Made by a program: the position numbers and the translations under genes. Below, in pieces: positions 19,490 through 30,530 of a stretch of 64,000 bases of DNA; position 1 is the first letter of the stretch; every line of letters starts with the position of its first letter. The notes under the pieces were generated by a model, which worked only from the letters and a program-made list of their open reading frames with translations, was not told the origin of the DNA and did not search any database. This DNA comes from Dugong dugon (taxonomy: Eukaryota; Chordata; Mammalia; Sirenia; Dugongidae), in NCBI GenBank assembly GCA_030035585.1, contig CM057461.1, positions 3,856,501 through 3,920,500 on the forward strand. Reading direction: 5' to 3'.

Positions 19490-20681
19490 CCACTTAGTTT
19501 ACCAGCCTCTTCAGCATTTAAGGGCAATCAGATTACATTTTTCTTTTTGAATATTTCACTTTGATATTTTAATTAACAGCCCCCCCCCCCCCGCCCCTTG
19601 AATTAGTAGCACAGTCATTTTCTTTCTCCACAAAAATCTTATTTGGAATCTCAAATTATGAAACAGACAGATGCGGGATGGAGGGAAGGGGGCTGCTTTC
19701 CCCACCCCTGCTAAGGGTGTCTCCAAATCCCCCTGAAAACCCAGCGCTCTGGCACAAGGCACAGAAATGAGCCCTCTGAGTGTTTGGCTTTTTCACTCAT
19801 CCAAATAGGACCACACCCCCTGACCTCAATCTACTTCTAATCATGGGGTATCACGAAGCTTACGTAGAGGTCCCCCAAATGCCTCGAGGTCGCTCACAGC
19901 ACTTCTGTCCTGTATCAGCTCAGATATTCAGTTTCAAGCTCCTATCTGACCCGTGTTCCTTAACCGAGAGCCGTTCATCTCCTTGTGTCTAAGAAACTGC
20001 AAACTCAGTAGAAACGTGCCATCCTCGGCATCTCTTAAATTCTATCTGCAGGAAGGCCACCAGGAGAGGGTGTAGCGTATCCCGTTAGGCACTTGGGAGC
20101 TCAGAGTCGCAGGGAGATTAATGCTGGTGCTGTAAGTCAGGACAAGGGGAGCTATAAATAGAGGGGCCTCTTTCCACACGGCTCAGGACCATGGCTTACC
20201 CACTCTACCTTATAACCTGCACCCCACATGAGGTGGAGCATGAGAATGGCCGTGCTTAGAGAAGAGATATTTTATGCATGAACTAGTTTCATTTCTGGAA
20301 CCTGTAAGCTTTTCAAGACGTAAGAGTCATGGACTATTCCACACTTCATCCACACCTAGCAGTCCATCTGAGCCCCGTCAACAGAGTTTGGGGTCGTAAA
20401 TCCTGAGGGCTTCTGTAAGGTTGCTTCCAAACGCACTGAGCATTCTTTTTCCTCAGAGGATGAGCCTGCTACTAGGAAGTGAAGTAGCTGCTGGAAGTCG
20501 CACCTCTTTCCATAGAAAACTGCAGTTGATCATTTGGGTTCCTTTCCACCTTTCCAAAAATCTGGCTGTGTATCTCCATTCCTGGGTCTCCTGATTCCTA
20601 AAACCACCGCGTGGTCTTCTCTTTGCCTGCCTCTCACTGCACCGCCACATCAGGCGGACGACGGCTGTTCCCTTCTGACCT
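19490..20681. other. Unique DNA, about 1.2 kb
   Basis: Repeat-poor, with one poly-C tract at 19580-19593. A TATAAATAG followed by ACCATGG lies at 20153-20195 (see findings). No gene recognised. Confidence 0.45.
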
Positions 20682-21310
20682 TGTTGTTGTTGTTGTTGGT
20701 AGGTGCTATCAAGTCGGCTCCAACCCATAGTGACCCCTTGTATAACAGGATGAAACATTGCCAGGACCTGTGCCATCCTCACAATCATTGCTGTGCTTGA
20801 GCTCATTGTTGTAGCCACTGTGTCAATCCATCTCCTTGAAGGTCTTCCTCTTTTTGACTGACGCTCTACCAAGCATGATGTCCTCCAGGGACTGGTCCCT
20901 CCTGATAATGTGTCCAAAGTACGTGAGACAAAGTCTCACCATCCTCACTTCTAAGGAGCATTCTGGTTGTACTTCGTCTATGACAGATTTCTTTGTTCTT
21001 CTGGCAGTCCATGGTATATTCAATATTCTTCTCCAACACCATAATTCAAAGGAGTCAGTTCTTCTCCAGTCTTCCTTATTTGTTGTCCAACTTTCACATG
21101 CATATGAGGCAATTGGAAATACTATGCCTTGGGTCAGGACACCTTAGTCTTCAAGGTGACATCTTTGCTTTTTAACACTTTAAAGAGGTCTTTTGCAGCA
21201 GATTTGCCTAATTCAATGTGTCATTTGATTTCTTGACTGCTGCTTCCATGAACGTTGATTGTGGATCCAAGTAAAATGAAATCCTTTACAACTTCAATAT
21301 TTTACTTTAC
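20682..21310 (-). mobile_element. RTE (BovB-type) 3' portion, longest in window
   Basis: Begins with a (TTG)n tail, runs through the C-terminal coding tail and into more 5' sequence: 'tgttgtccaactttcacatgcatatgaggcaattgg', 'gaacgttgattgtggatccaagtaaaatg'. About 630 bp, with several stops in the RT-side frame. Confidence 0.92.
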
Positions 21311-21418
21311 CCAGTGTTTTCCTTGGAGCGGCCCATCACTTAAAGGGAAAACACAGGGACCCTCGGGAGACCCTTTGGGTTCTCAAGGCTTTGTTTAATA
21401 AGATGGTTTCCCCTGCAT

Positions 21419-21628
21419 CAGGGTTTCTCAAGCCTGGCACTTTTGCATTCTGGCTGGATAGTTGTCTGCTATGGGGGCCTTCCTGGGCATTGTAGGATGC
21501 GTAGCAGCATAGCTGGCCTCCAACCACTAGATGGCACTAGTGCCACTCCCCCAGTTTAATGGTCATAAATGTCTCCAGACATGGCACCTTGTTCCCTGGG
21601 GACAAAATAGTCCAGCTTGAGAACACTG
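21419..21628 (-). mobile_element. MER20 (hAT-Charlie), full length
   Basis: Plus-strand ends CAGGGTTTCTCA and GAGAACACTG are the MER20 termini. Internal 'taggatgcgtagcagcatagctggcctc' and 'atgtctccagacatggcacc' agree. At 210 bp it is essentially full length and carries a single copy of the segment expanded at 51382-51722. Confidence 0.88.
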
Positions 21629-22637
21629 AGCTAGCTGTTTACTCAGAGCCAGGCAACTGCAGTGAAAGTCTCTTCTTCCAAGCTGAGCTCAGACGGTGAG
21701 TTTCCTGAGGGCAAAAAGCAATGCCACAGCAAGCATGGCTCCCTCCCTGACACTGATTGCCCATGCCCCAAGCCCAAGACCAGAGGCGCCTCACCCCCTC
21801 CCCAGGTCTCATTCTCAGAAAGTGCTGAGCACTGTTGAGTTCTGGAAAGGAAACTTGATGGTACAAATACAACCCCCAGGAGCTGGCAACGGTCCTGACC
21901 CCCTGGTCTTCCACCCCTCCGCCTTACCATTTTAAACATACAGTCAGCTGTCCAGTGAGAAGTAAAAGGTTTATGTTGTGTTGTCACATGAATTCTTACG
22001 GCAATAACATTTGGGGCCTTTTACTGGACATCAACTGTAAGCTAAAATGTCACCAGATTTTATTAGACGATCTAAGCTTAATTGCAAATAAGTTGATGCA
22101 CTTGTTAAAGAGGGTGTAAGACTGCCATCTGAGCAGGCGTGTGGGGACCGGGCCAGGAGCGCATGGCAGCCACTAAGTGCTCATCTGTCCTCCACACCGA
22201 AAGTAACGCTTGGTTCCTGAGTCAAAAGGGGGAAGAATTATGTCGGCAAGAAGCGGCGTTATTACTTCATAATAATAACACAGGGGACCAGGGGTTAAAA
22301 GAGGTCAGTGTGAACCATGTTCCAATACCATTTTCTCTAGAATAAAATTTTCATAAAGAGCTCTAAGTCTTTCTTATGGTCAGTGAGAACGTCATCGGGA
22401 AATTCACAATGCGTCTGAATGATAAATCTGCTTTCATATAGAAGGCTTGGTTTTATGAAAATATGCTTTTATGCCTCTAAGGCTGTAAATGAGACCAAGA
22501 CAAGGATATGTCTGGAAGGGTCATTATTCCGAGCCAAGTCAACTGCCTCGCCATCTGATTTCATCAAATTCATTTGAAATAAAGATATAGACTGACAAAA
22601 ATCTGTTTCTCATGTGCAAGTTTTGGTGGTTTACTTT
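21629..22637. other. Unique DNA, about 1 kb
   Basis: Repeat-free by eye; AT-rich and smooth from 22000 to 22620. No coding frame of note. Possible regulatory DNA but nothing specific is identified. Confidence 0.4.
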
Positions 22638-22841
22638 TGAGTCCCTGGGTGGTGCACTGGTTAAAATGCTCGGCTGCTAACAGAAAGATCAGCAGTTCGA
22701 GCCCAGCAGCCGCTCCAGGGGAGAAAGATGTGGCAGTCCACTTCTGTAAAGATTACAGCCTAGGAAACCCTATGGGGCAGTTCTACTCTATCCTAAAGGA
22801 TTGCTATGAGTCGGGATCGACTCACCGGCAATGGGTTTTTC
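22638..22841 (+). mobile_element. AfroSINE, mixed subtype
   Basis: The head is of the GAGTCCCTGGGTGGTGCACT type while the body is the 'ggagaaagatgtggcagtccacttctgtaaagattacagcc' type, suggesting a recombinant or intermediate subfamily. Confidence 0.9.
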
Positions 22842-23040
22842 TAGGTGGTGCAAACAGTTAAGTGCGCAACTACTGACCAAAAGGTTGGTGGTTCAAACCC
22901 ACCCAGAGGTGCCTGGGAAGACAGGCCTGGTGATGTGCTTCCCAAAAGTCACAAACTTCAAAACCCTATAGGCAGTTCTACTCCGCACACACAGGCTCGC
23001 CATGAGTTGGAAACAGCCCTACAGCAACTAACATAACAAT
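22842..23040 (+). mobile_element. AfroSINE, 'gtccctgggtggtgc' subtype
   Basis: Directly follows the previous SINE head to tail: TAGGTGGTGCAAACAGTTAA and 'cccacccagaggtgcctgggaag'. Slightly 5'-truncated. Confidence 0.88.
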
Positions 23041-23512
23041 AGTATTAGGAAGCCGCCACAATTTGGGTCTGAATGTTATGTTTTCATCTTGCGGCTTCAG
23101 AAGGATTTACCTAAGATAACAAACGTACCTAAGAAATGTTATGAATGTCAAGATGCTCACCAGTTTACCACATCAGGTCATTTTTCTTAATTATCAATTG
23201 ATCATGTTGATCAATTTTCTGAAGGTGGTAAGTAGATTATCTGTCTGCACTGTCATAACACTCCTTGGCTGTGACCTAGGTACAAGACATGGCTGGGTCC
23301 AATATGGTCCAGCCTGCAGAGCCTTCAGACAACCACGTCCCACCATCCCCAGTTCTGCCCTTCCTCCATACTACCTAGTATTTAGCTTTATCTAATTTAC
23401 TTAACGTTTTTTATATTCAGTTGGTTCACTTTTATGCCTAATTCACTTTTGAAAGAAACTTGATATCGTCATCTTAAATTAAAAAAACATATAATCTTTG
23501 CTTACATATAAA
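23041..23512. other. Unique DNA
   Basis: Nothing recognised. A short palindromic stretch 'caattgatcatgttgatcaat' lies near 23197-23217. Confidence 0.4.
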
Positions 23513-23547
23513 CCAGAGCCGGTTGCCGTCACGTGAACTCCAACTCA
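23513..23547 (-). mobile_element. AfroSINE tail remnant
   Basis: ACCAGAGCCGGTTGCCGTCA plus 'cgtgaactccaactca' resembles the inverse AfroSINE tail. Confidence 0.45.
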
Positions 23548-23570
23548 GATTATCTTAAAAATCAGTTCAA

Positions 23571-24462
23571 CACTAACTAGACAATAGATAAGTGGTAACT
23601 TTGGTGAAGGGTAAGACAGTACACAATACTGGGGAAATCAGCACAACTTGACCAAGGCAAGGTCATGGAAGCTTCACAGACACATCCAGACTCCCTGAGG
23701 GACCGAATTACTAGGCCAAGTTCTGGGGACTGTGGTCTAGGGGAATATCTAGCTCAATTGGCATAACATAGTTTATAAAGAAAATGTTCTACATCCTACT
23801 TTGGTGAGTAGCATCTTGGGTCTTAAAAGCATCTTGGGTCTTAAAAGTGGCCATCTAAGATACTCTGCTGCTCCCACTCTGTCTGGAGCAAGAGAGAATG
23901 AAGAAAACCAAAGATACAAGGGAAAGATTAGTCCAAAGGACTAATGGACCACAACTACTACAGCCTCTACCAGCCTGAGTCCAGCTCAACTAGACGGTGC
24001 CCAGCTACCACCACCGACTGCTCTGACAGGGATCACAATAGAGGGTCCAGGACAAAGCTGGAGATAAATGTAGAACAAAATTCTAACTCACAAAAAAAGA
24101 CCAGGCTTACTGGTCTGACAGAGACTGGAGAAACTCCAAGAGTATGGTCCCAGACACCCCTTTCATTCAGTACTGAAGTCACTCTTGAGGTTCACCCTTC
24201 AGCCAAAGACTAGACAGGCCCATAAAACAAAACAAGATTAAATGGGCACACCAGCCCAGGGGCAAGGACTAGAAGGCAGGAGGGGACAGGAAAGCTGGTA
24301 ATAGGGAACCCAAGGTCAGGAAGTTGTGGGGTTGGCGACCAATGTCACAAAATAATATGTATATTGTTTAATGAGAAACTAATCTGCTCTGCAAACCTTC
24401 CTCTAAAGCACAATAAGAAAAACTGAGAGAGAAAGAAAAAGAAATAAATAAAATCAGTTCGA
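23571..24462 (+). mobile_element. L1 3' UTR, 5'-truncated, lineage type
   Basis: Shares its 3' UTR with the minus-strand L1s at 49891 and 54681 and with the copy at 62605 (GACCAGGCTTACTGGTCTGA; 'aatgagaaactaatctgctctgcaaa'). Flanked by a 23-bp imperfect target duplication (23548-23570 and 24463-24485). A 20-bp piece is tandemly doubled near 23812-23848. Confidence 0.88.
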
Positions 24463-24485
24463 GATTATTTAAAAAATCAGCTCAA

Positions 24486-25446
24486 GAAGGGAAAGCAAAT
24501 CAAAACCACAGTGCGATACCACTTTATGCCCATTAAGACGTGTATGATTAAAAGCAGAAAAAGAAAACAAGTGTTGGTGAGGATGTGGAGACACTGGAAT
24601 CCTCGTCCATTGCTGGTGGGAATGTAAAATGGCACAGCCGCTGTGGAAAACTGTTTGGAGGTTGCTCAAAAAATTAAACACAGAATTACTAAATGAGCCA
24701 GCAGTTTCACTCCTAGGTAAACAGCCAAAGGAATTAAAAGAAGGGCCTCAGATATTTGTACACCAGTGTGCATAGCAGCACTATCCACAATAACGAAAAG
24801 ACGGGAAGGACCAAGTATTCATCCACAGATGAACGGAAAAACAAAATGAGGTCCATCCATACCATGGAAAGTCACTCAGCCATAAAGAGAAACGAGGTTC
24901 TGATACACGCTACAACATGTATGAACCCTGAAAACACGCTGAGTGAAATAAGTCACTCACCTGACCAAACAGACCCATGGCCATGGAGTTGATTCTGACT
25001 CGTGGCGACTCCATGTGTTACAGAGTAGAGCTGTGTTCTTGCCTGTGATCTTTATGGAAGCAGATTGTCAGGCCTTTCTTCAGCGATGCTGCTTGGTGTA
25101 TTCGCAAAGCCAACCTCTAGGTTACTAGTTGAGCGAAAACCATTTGTGCCACCCAGGGACCTAAGTCAGTCACAAAAAAGCAAATACTGTATGGTACTAT
25201 TTAAATGAAATATCTACACCAGGCAAATCCATAGGGACCAAAGTTTTTTCGTGGTTACTGGGGCGGTAAGGAGCAGGAAAGGTGGAGTCATTGCTTGGGG
25301 GTGATAGAGAACTCTGGAAACGGGTACTGGTGTTTGTTGCACAACAAGATGAGTGTAATTAACGTCGCTGAATTGTACACGCAAGAAAAGGCTGAAATGG
25401 CAAATGTTTTGTTTTATGTAGGTTTTTACCACAATTTAAAAAAAAT
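24486..25446 (+). mobile_element. Old L1 ORF2 3' end and 3' UTR, split by a SINE
   Basis: ORF2-like text 'ggagacactggaatcctcgtccattgctggtgggaatg' and the residues ESHSAIKRNEVLIHATTCMN are the L1 ORF2 C-terminus. The 3' UTR resumes after a SINE with 'aaagcaaatactgtatggtac' and ends in an A-rich tract near 25437-25446. Confidence 0.85.
24973..25160 (-). mobile_element. AfroSINE inserted in old L1
   Basis: Inverse 'ccatggagttgattctgactcgtggcgactcc' and inverse head GTGCCACCCAGGGAC. TAAGTCACTCAC before and TAAGTCAGTCAC after form a 12-bp target duplication with one change. Confidence 0.88.
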
Positions 25447-25664
25447 AGTATTTCTCTGTGTTAAGGAATAAAAAAGTATGAAAAATTCTTAAAAAAAAAA
25501 AAAGTAATACACAGTTGATATGGAATGTTTAGACAACACATACATGTATGATGTCACCTATTATATTCCAAGCTCTTCAACTGAGCTACTGAGTGAGGAG
25601 CCTGAGGTCCACTTCTTAGTACTGAAGGTTTGGCGGCTGGAATAAGGAAGTCTTCTAAGGGGCA

Positions 25665-25868
25665 GGGAGTCCCTGGGTGGGGTGCAAATGGTTAAACATT
25701 TGACTGCTAGAAGAAAAGTCGGCACTTGGAGTCCACCCAGAGGTGCCTCAGAAGAAAGGTGTGGTGATCTGCTTCCAAAAAATCAGTCATTGTAAACCCA
25801 GCACAGTTTCCAGCACAGTTCTACTCTGTGGCCACCATGAGTTGGAATCAACTTGATGGCAACTGGTT
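25665..25868 (+). mobile_element. AfroSINE, 'gtccctgggtggtgc' subtype
   Basis: GGGAGTCCCTGGGTGGGGTG head, CCACCCAGAGGTGCCTCAGA body mark, tail AACTTGATGGCAACTGGTT. Confidence 0.92.
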
Positions 25869-27059
25869 AGTGGTTAGTTGGTTCTAAGTGGCTGGGGGGC
25901 ATCTGTGAGCATGCGTCCAGATGGCACTCCTGCAGCCCTACCTGGTTCGAAGCCAGCCAAGAACCCACCCAGCTCCACGAGCAGAGAAGGGCACCTCTGA
26001 AAAGGAACTTCTACCAAACTCCCCATCAATGAAAGCCGGAATGGGTCTGTGGCTACTGGCGCCCACTCTGCGTTCGCAAGAAGCAAAGTCCAAGAAATAG
26101 AGCAAGAAAGTTCATGCGCTGGTGGCTCGTGGTGGTAAGACGCCACCTCACTGCCAGCCTCACGTAGGGTGCTGTAGATGGCGTGTTTTAAAGGGTCTGC
26201 TTCCAGGCAGGTAAGGGATTTCATCCTATGATTATCATCAGCGTGAATTAGTGGCTTCTGTCAAAAGGGTTTATTTACTTACCAAGTAAATTGGGTTAGA
26301 TGGTCACTAAATGTTATCATTTGGCACATATATTTATGTGCTTAATAGCTCATTAAGGAGGTTTCTGGAGGTCTCTTACTGAGCAGGCCTATAGATCATT
26401 GGGCCATTAATTCGTGGAACTATCCTTAGCATTCAGCTAATTTGGCCACAGTTTTAATTAAGTGTTTCAGCTAACGACTCCCATTTATGTTTAATAAAAT
26501 TTATTGTGTAAAAACAAGTTATCAAATCCCAATGTATCCACGGTCTTCTGTCCCATGCAGCCACGTTGGGAGCAGCATGTGTTCATAGCTCCATCTGAGT
26601 CTCTCTCTGGTTGGAGGAGGTGTGGGGATAGGTGCTGAGCCCTGTTTCAGTCCTTCATGGATGGTTTGCATTGGGAGGGAGCAAAGCTGGGGCTATGTCA
26701 CACATCTCTGGTTTATGGAACGAAACAGAGTCAGAGCAGCTACAAGTCAAGGTCGTGTGGTCAAGAATGACCAAACGCAGGGGCAACACGTGTGTCCTGG
26801 GCACCACGGAGTTTGCTTCTGATGGTCTGGCAATGTCTCCTCCTTCTCAAATCAAGCCATTGGTCCTTCTCCTTATAGTGTCTACTCCACAAATCTCACT
26901 TTCTTTGCGTGTGCAGGCCCCTGTGGACCTATGGCCACTGCCCACACCCCTCCTTTATGACAGGACCTCTTGGTGGTCCAGCTGATGGCTCACTGCAAGT
27001 GCCCACCGCCACCATCCCTCCTTCCTCATCCCTGCGATTTCTGGAGAGAGCCAACCTTA
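25869..27059. other. Repeat-poor block with AT-rich homeodomain-like core
   Basis: No transposon recognised for 1.2 kb. The part 26215-26510 is AT-rich with many TAAT/ATTA motifs (see findings). The frame at 26632-26985 (117 codons) has no recognised family and no splice or start context that stands out. Confidence 0.45.
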
Positions 27060-27064
27060 CACCC

Positions 27065-27659
27065 TGTCTTAGTCATCTAGTGCTGCTGTAACAGAAACTC
27101 CACGGTGGGTGGCTTTCACGAACAGAGATTTATTTTCTCACAGTTCTGGAGGCTAGAAGTCCAAATTCAGATGCTGGCGCTAGGGGAAGGCTCTCTGTCT
27201 CTGTCCACTCTAGAGGAGAGCTTCTGTTCTGCGACTCCTTGGCAATCATGTGGCGTGCATCTTTCCCTCTGTGCTTGCATGCTTGCTGTGCTCTTTTATA
27301 TCTAAGAGAGGTTGAAGACACACCCTACACTAACACTGCCTCATTAACATAACAAGAACAGCTCATTCGCAAATGGAAGTATAACCACAGGTATAAACCT
27401 ACTGCCCTTGAGTCCATTCCGACCCATAGCGACCCTACAGGAGAGAGTAGAACTGCCCCACAGGGTTTCCAAGGCTGTAAATCTTTACAGAAGCGACTGC
27501 CACATCTTTCTCCCACAGAGCAGCTGGTGGGTTCAAACCACTGACCTTTCAGTTAGTGGCCAAGTACTTAACCACTGTGCTACCAGGGCTCCATAACCAC
27601 AAGCATAGGGTTAGGATTTACAACACATATTTCTGAGAGACACAATTCAATCCATAACA
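27065..27659 (-). mobile_element. Solo MaLR-like LTR, perfect 5-bp target duplication, carries a SINE
   Basis: Plus-strand ends TGTCTTAGTCATCTAGTGCT and 'aattcaatccataaca'. CACCC flanks both ends (27060-27064 and 27660-27664). An AfroSINE occupies 27397-27591. This is the best bounded copy of the LTR family in the window. Confidence 0.93.
27397..27591 (-). mobile_element. AfroSINE inserted in the LTR
   Basis: Inverse long-type body ('aagaactgcc'-type block, then GCGACTGCCACATCTTTCTC). Flanked by ATAACCACAGGTATA and ATAACCACAAGCATA, an imperfect 15-bp target duplication of LTR sequence. Confidence 0.92.
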
Positions 27660-27664
27660 CACCC

Positions 27665-27969
27665 CATCCCCAAGGCAGCCCACATCCACAACTCATCAAT
27701 GTGACAGTACGAAGACCGCCCCCACCCCCGGCCCTACTTCCAAACGTCTCTGAAGAGCCATCCGAGCTCCAGAGCATGGGGTCCACCACCATGGAGTCCA
27801 CTGAGACCTGGTGTAGCTTCATCACAGCCCAATGCCTCCCCTGGCCCAACTCACTGCCTTCTCTTCTCAACAGGATGGCTCCTGGGGACTCCAACCTGCA
27901 AGGACACCTATGACCTCCCAACCGACCCTTCGCAGGCTCCACGCCAGGAAAATGCATTGCCCTCAGAGG
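27665..27969. other. Unique DNA
   Basis: No family recognised. A C-rich stretch lies near 27717-27733. The pyrimidine tract before 'caacag' at 27862-27870 resembles a splice acceptor by composition only. Confidence 0.35.
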
Positions 27970-28450
27970 CGTGCACAAGGATGTTCATTGCAGCATTTCT
28001 TCCTGAAACCATAAACACTGTAAATCAACCTGAAGGCCCATCAAGGCTAAGTACAACGGGGAATGGTTCTACAACACAAACTCTCCGGCTGTTAAAAAGG
28101 ACGAGGCAGAGCTGCATATAATACATGGGTAACTCATCAAGTTATATTGAGTTAAAAAACAAAAAAAAAGGCACAAGAGATGTCCATTATGATGCATTTT
28201 ATGTCAAAACAAATCAAACCAAAACAGTTTTTATATATTTCTGTGTATAAAGGTAGTAGTACAGATAGTAGATAAATAAATCTGAATGCATGGAAAAGTC
28301 TAGAAGGAGACACAGAACTGAGAAGGGGTAATGGGGAAAGGGAGGTGGGGAGACTCCGACCTCATCTGGAATGCTTCCATTTTCTTTTTTACAAGAGAAT
28401 GTATTCATATATTGATAGCAAAATTAAACATTAATAACTTCTTTGGAAGA
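27970..28450 (+). mobile_element. Old L1 (L1M-type) 3' region
   Basis: 'aggatgttcattgcagcatttctt', 'ccataaacactgtaaatcaacc' and 'acaagagatgtccattatgatgcattttatg' follow the order of old L1 ORF2-end and 3' UTR sequence. Confidence 0.7.
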
Positions 28451-29033
28451 CGGGCCATACGTTATCACTTTCTCTGCATTGTATGGGCAGGACAATTTAT
28501 GAGGATGAAAAGGAAGACGTACATCAGAAATACTTCAGTGCCATTTGAGTGTGTGCTTTACTCCTCAGTTAGAAGAAGATAATTGGATTACTTGTGAAAA
28601 GAAAGCAGACTAAGAAAATATATCTAGTCCACTACACCAAGCTATTACTGATTTACGGAATTCTTCAGGACACATTACCCTAAACTTTGGGATTTTCTTA
28701 CTGGAAATTTTTCATAATACAGGTGGTCCTGGGGCCTGTCAATTTGGTTTTCTTCTTGTGACTGAATTTTTATCCCTATAGCTCGAGGTCACTTTTTAAT
28801 ACCAAGACAATTGAGGCAACTTATATTTAAGAATATCATCATGCCCATTTTTGAAGCCTAGGGGAGACGAACCAGAGGAGCTGAAAGACCTTGAAGAGAG
28901 CCTATCCCAATCCCATCATTTTACGTACAAGGCAAAGATTAGAGACAGCAAGTGACAAGACTCTTCAAGGGAAAATTCATTCCAAATCCTATTTGTTGGC
29001 ATAGTCAGTTGTGGTGAACATTATGTATGCCTA
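28451..29033. other. Unique AT-rich DNA, weak ancient-repeat trace
   Basis: At 28880-28960 'cctatcccaatcccatcattttacgtacaaggcaaag' recalls an ancient MIR/L2-like core. The rest is unrecognised. Confidence 0.35.
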
Positions 29034-29043
29034 CTCAGCATCC

Positions 29044-29191
29044 AGGGAGCCCTAGGGTGACACAATGGTTCAGGGCTTGAATACTAACCAAAAGGTTAGC
29101 AGTTCAAACCCACCCTACGGGGCAGTTCTACTCTGTTACATGGGGTAGCTATGAGTCAGAATTGACTCGATGGCGTCTAACATCAATAACA
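29044..29191 (+). mobile_element. AfroSINE with internal deletion, target duplication
   Basis: The head and B box are present but the body jumps from ACCCACC to CTACGGGGCAGTTCTACTCT, losing about 30 bp. CTCAGCATCC before and TTCAGCATCC after form the target duplication. Confidence 0.9.
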
Positions 29192-29244
29192 TTCAGCATC
29201 CTTTCCACCTTTTCTAGAAACAACCCCAATTTTCATCTCAAGAC

Positions 29245-29490
29245 TGGCTATATAATTTGTAGGGCCCAGTGGAAAATGGAAATGCAGGGCTCCTAGCTGA
29301 ATAACTATTAAGAGTTTCAAGATGGTGACAAAAATTAACCAAACCCATTATGGTCGAGTCGATTCCAACGCATAGTGACCCTATAGGACAGAGTAGAACT
29401 GCCCCACAGGGTTAATACCAAAAGCAAGGCCCTTTTGAGCACAGGGCCCTGTGTGACCACCCAGGTCACACACCACGAAGCCGGCCCTGC
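29245..29490 (+). mobile_element. Ancient DNA-transposon-like repeat, split by a SINE
   Basis: 'gactggctatataatttgtagggcccagtgg' and 'ttgagcacagggccctgtgtgacc' to 'gaagccggccctgctt' match an ancient mammalian non-autonomous element I cannot name with certainty. A sister fragment lies at 32110-32215. Confidence 0.5.
29336..29413 (-). mobile_element. Truncated AfroSINE
   Basis: ACCAAACCCATTATGGTCGA to ACTGCCCCACAGGGTT; only the 3' half in inverse orientation. Confidence 0.85.
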
Positions 29491-29579
29491 TTCCCACACT
29501 CCTCTGCATGGTGTGAGTGGGGGCTACTCCAGCCTCAGGGCTAGAACATGTGGCCCTGAGCTAAACCAACCCTTAAATC

Positions 29580-29955
29580 ACATGTCCGTGGCCACAATGA
29601 GTGGCTCTGTGATGAGCATGTGACCCAAAGTCAGCCAATCAGAGTGACTCTCAGGGTTTGTGCTGGAATGCTGGGCCAGAGAGCCAAGCTCTATCCCCCT
29701 GATGTGGACCTAAGCCATATAGCCCAGTTGCTGCTGGCAGCCTTTCTGTGACCATGAGGCAAGAACCTGCCTGGAAATAACACAACCGCAGCAGATGGCA
29801 GAGCTGAGCTGGAGCCAGAGAGAACCAGCATCTGGGAAAACCATTTGAGCCTTCACAGCAAACTTCTCCATGGTGTGATCCGGCTCATTTCTGCGTGCTT
29901 CAATTGCTTTGAGTTGTATTTTCTTCATTTCCACCCAAAAGCATCCTCACTTGTG
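29580..29955 (+). mobile_element. Old LTR-like mammalian repeat
   Basis: 'agtcagccaatcagagtgactctcagggtttgtgctgg', 'ttgctgctggcagcctttctgtgaccatgag' and the end 'ttcatttccacccaaaagcatcctcac' follow an old LTR-like consensus. Subfamily not assigned. Confidence 0.45.
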
Positions 29956-29979
29956 TAAATTCTCCCAGATAGCTGGGAG

Positions 29980-30530
29980 TGTAAGTATGCACAACTTTTG
30001 TGGATGGCAATTTGTCAATTAATATTTAAACTATCCATGCTATTTGCCCCATAAGTTCTATTTCTAGAAAAAAATGGATCTTATAAAAACTCACCCAATT
30101 ACCTAAACGTGTATTTTTTTTAAAAATGGCCTTTGCAGCATAGTTTTTAACAGTGAAAGATTAAGAACAACCTCATCTCCTCAACATAAAACTGCTTAAA
30201 TAAACGATGATGATCTCTTCACACAGTACAACAGAGAAAAATTGAAAAGAAGGAGGTTGATATGTACTTCTGTCAAAAGTTTCAGTGATTTGTTGTTAAA
30301 TGAAAAACAAAAAACCAAGTTGTACAAGAATCTTATAGTTTGATCTCATTTTTGTAAAAATAAGTTAACAATAAGATGCTAGCATATATCTACAGAGAAA
30401 GAGGTTTCTGGAGGATTGGGGGATTAAAGGGAAGGGCTTTCACTTAGACAAACTGCATAAAAATTCAAACGCTGCAGAAATCTAATGAGGACGTATTGCT
30501 TTTACCCTGAAAAAGAAAAAAAAAAGATTT
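29980..30530 (+). mobile_element. Old L1 (L1M-type) 3' region
   Basis: 'ggcctttgcagcatagtttttaacagtgaaag', 'ctgcttaaataaacgatgatgatc' and a terminal A-rich tract near 30510-30525 follow the old L1 3' layout. Confidence 0.68.

Noticed and set aside
27830..27880. Splice acceptor before 'gatggctcctgg'
   Set aside because: Pyrimidine tract plus CAG only; the following frame closes quickly and no partner exon is evident.
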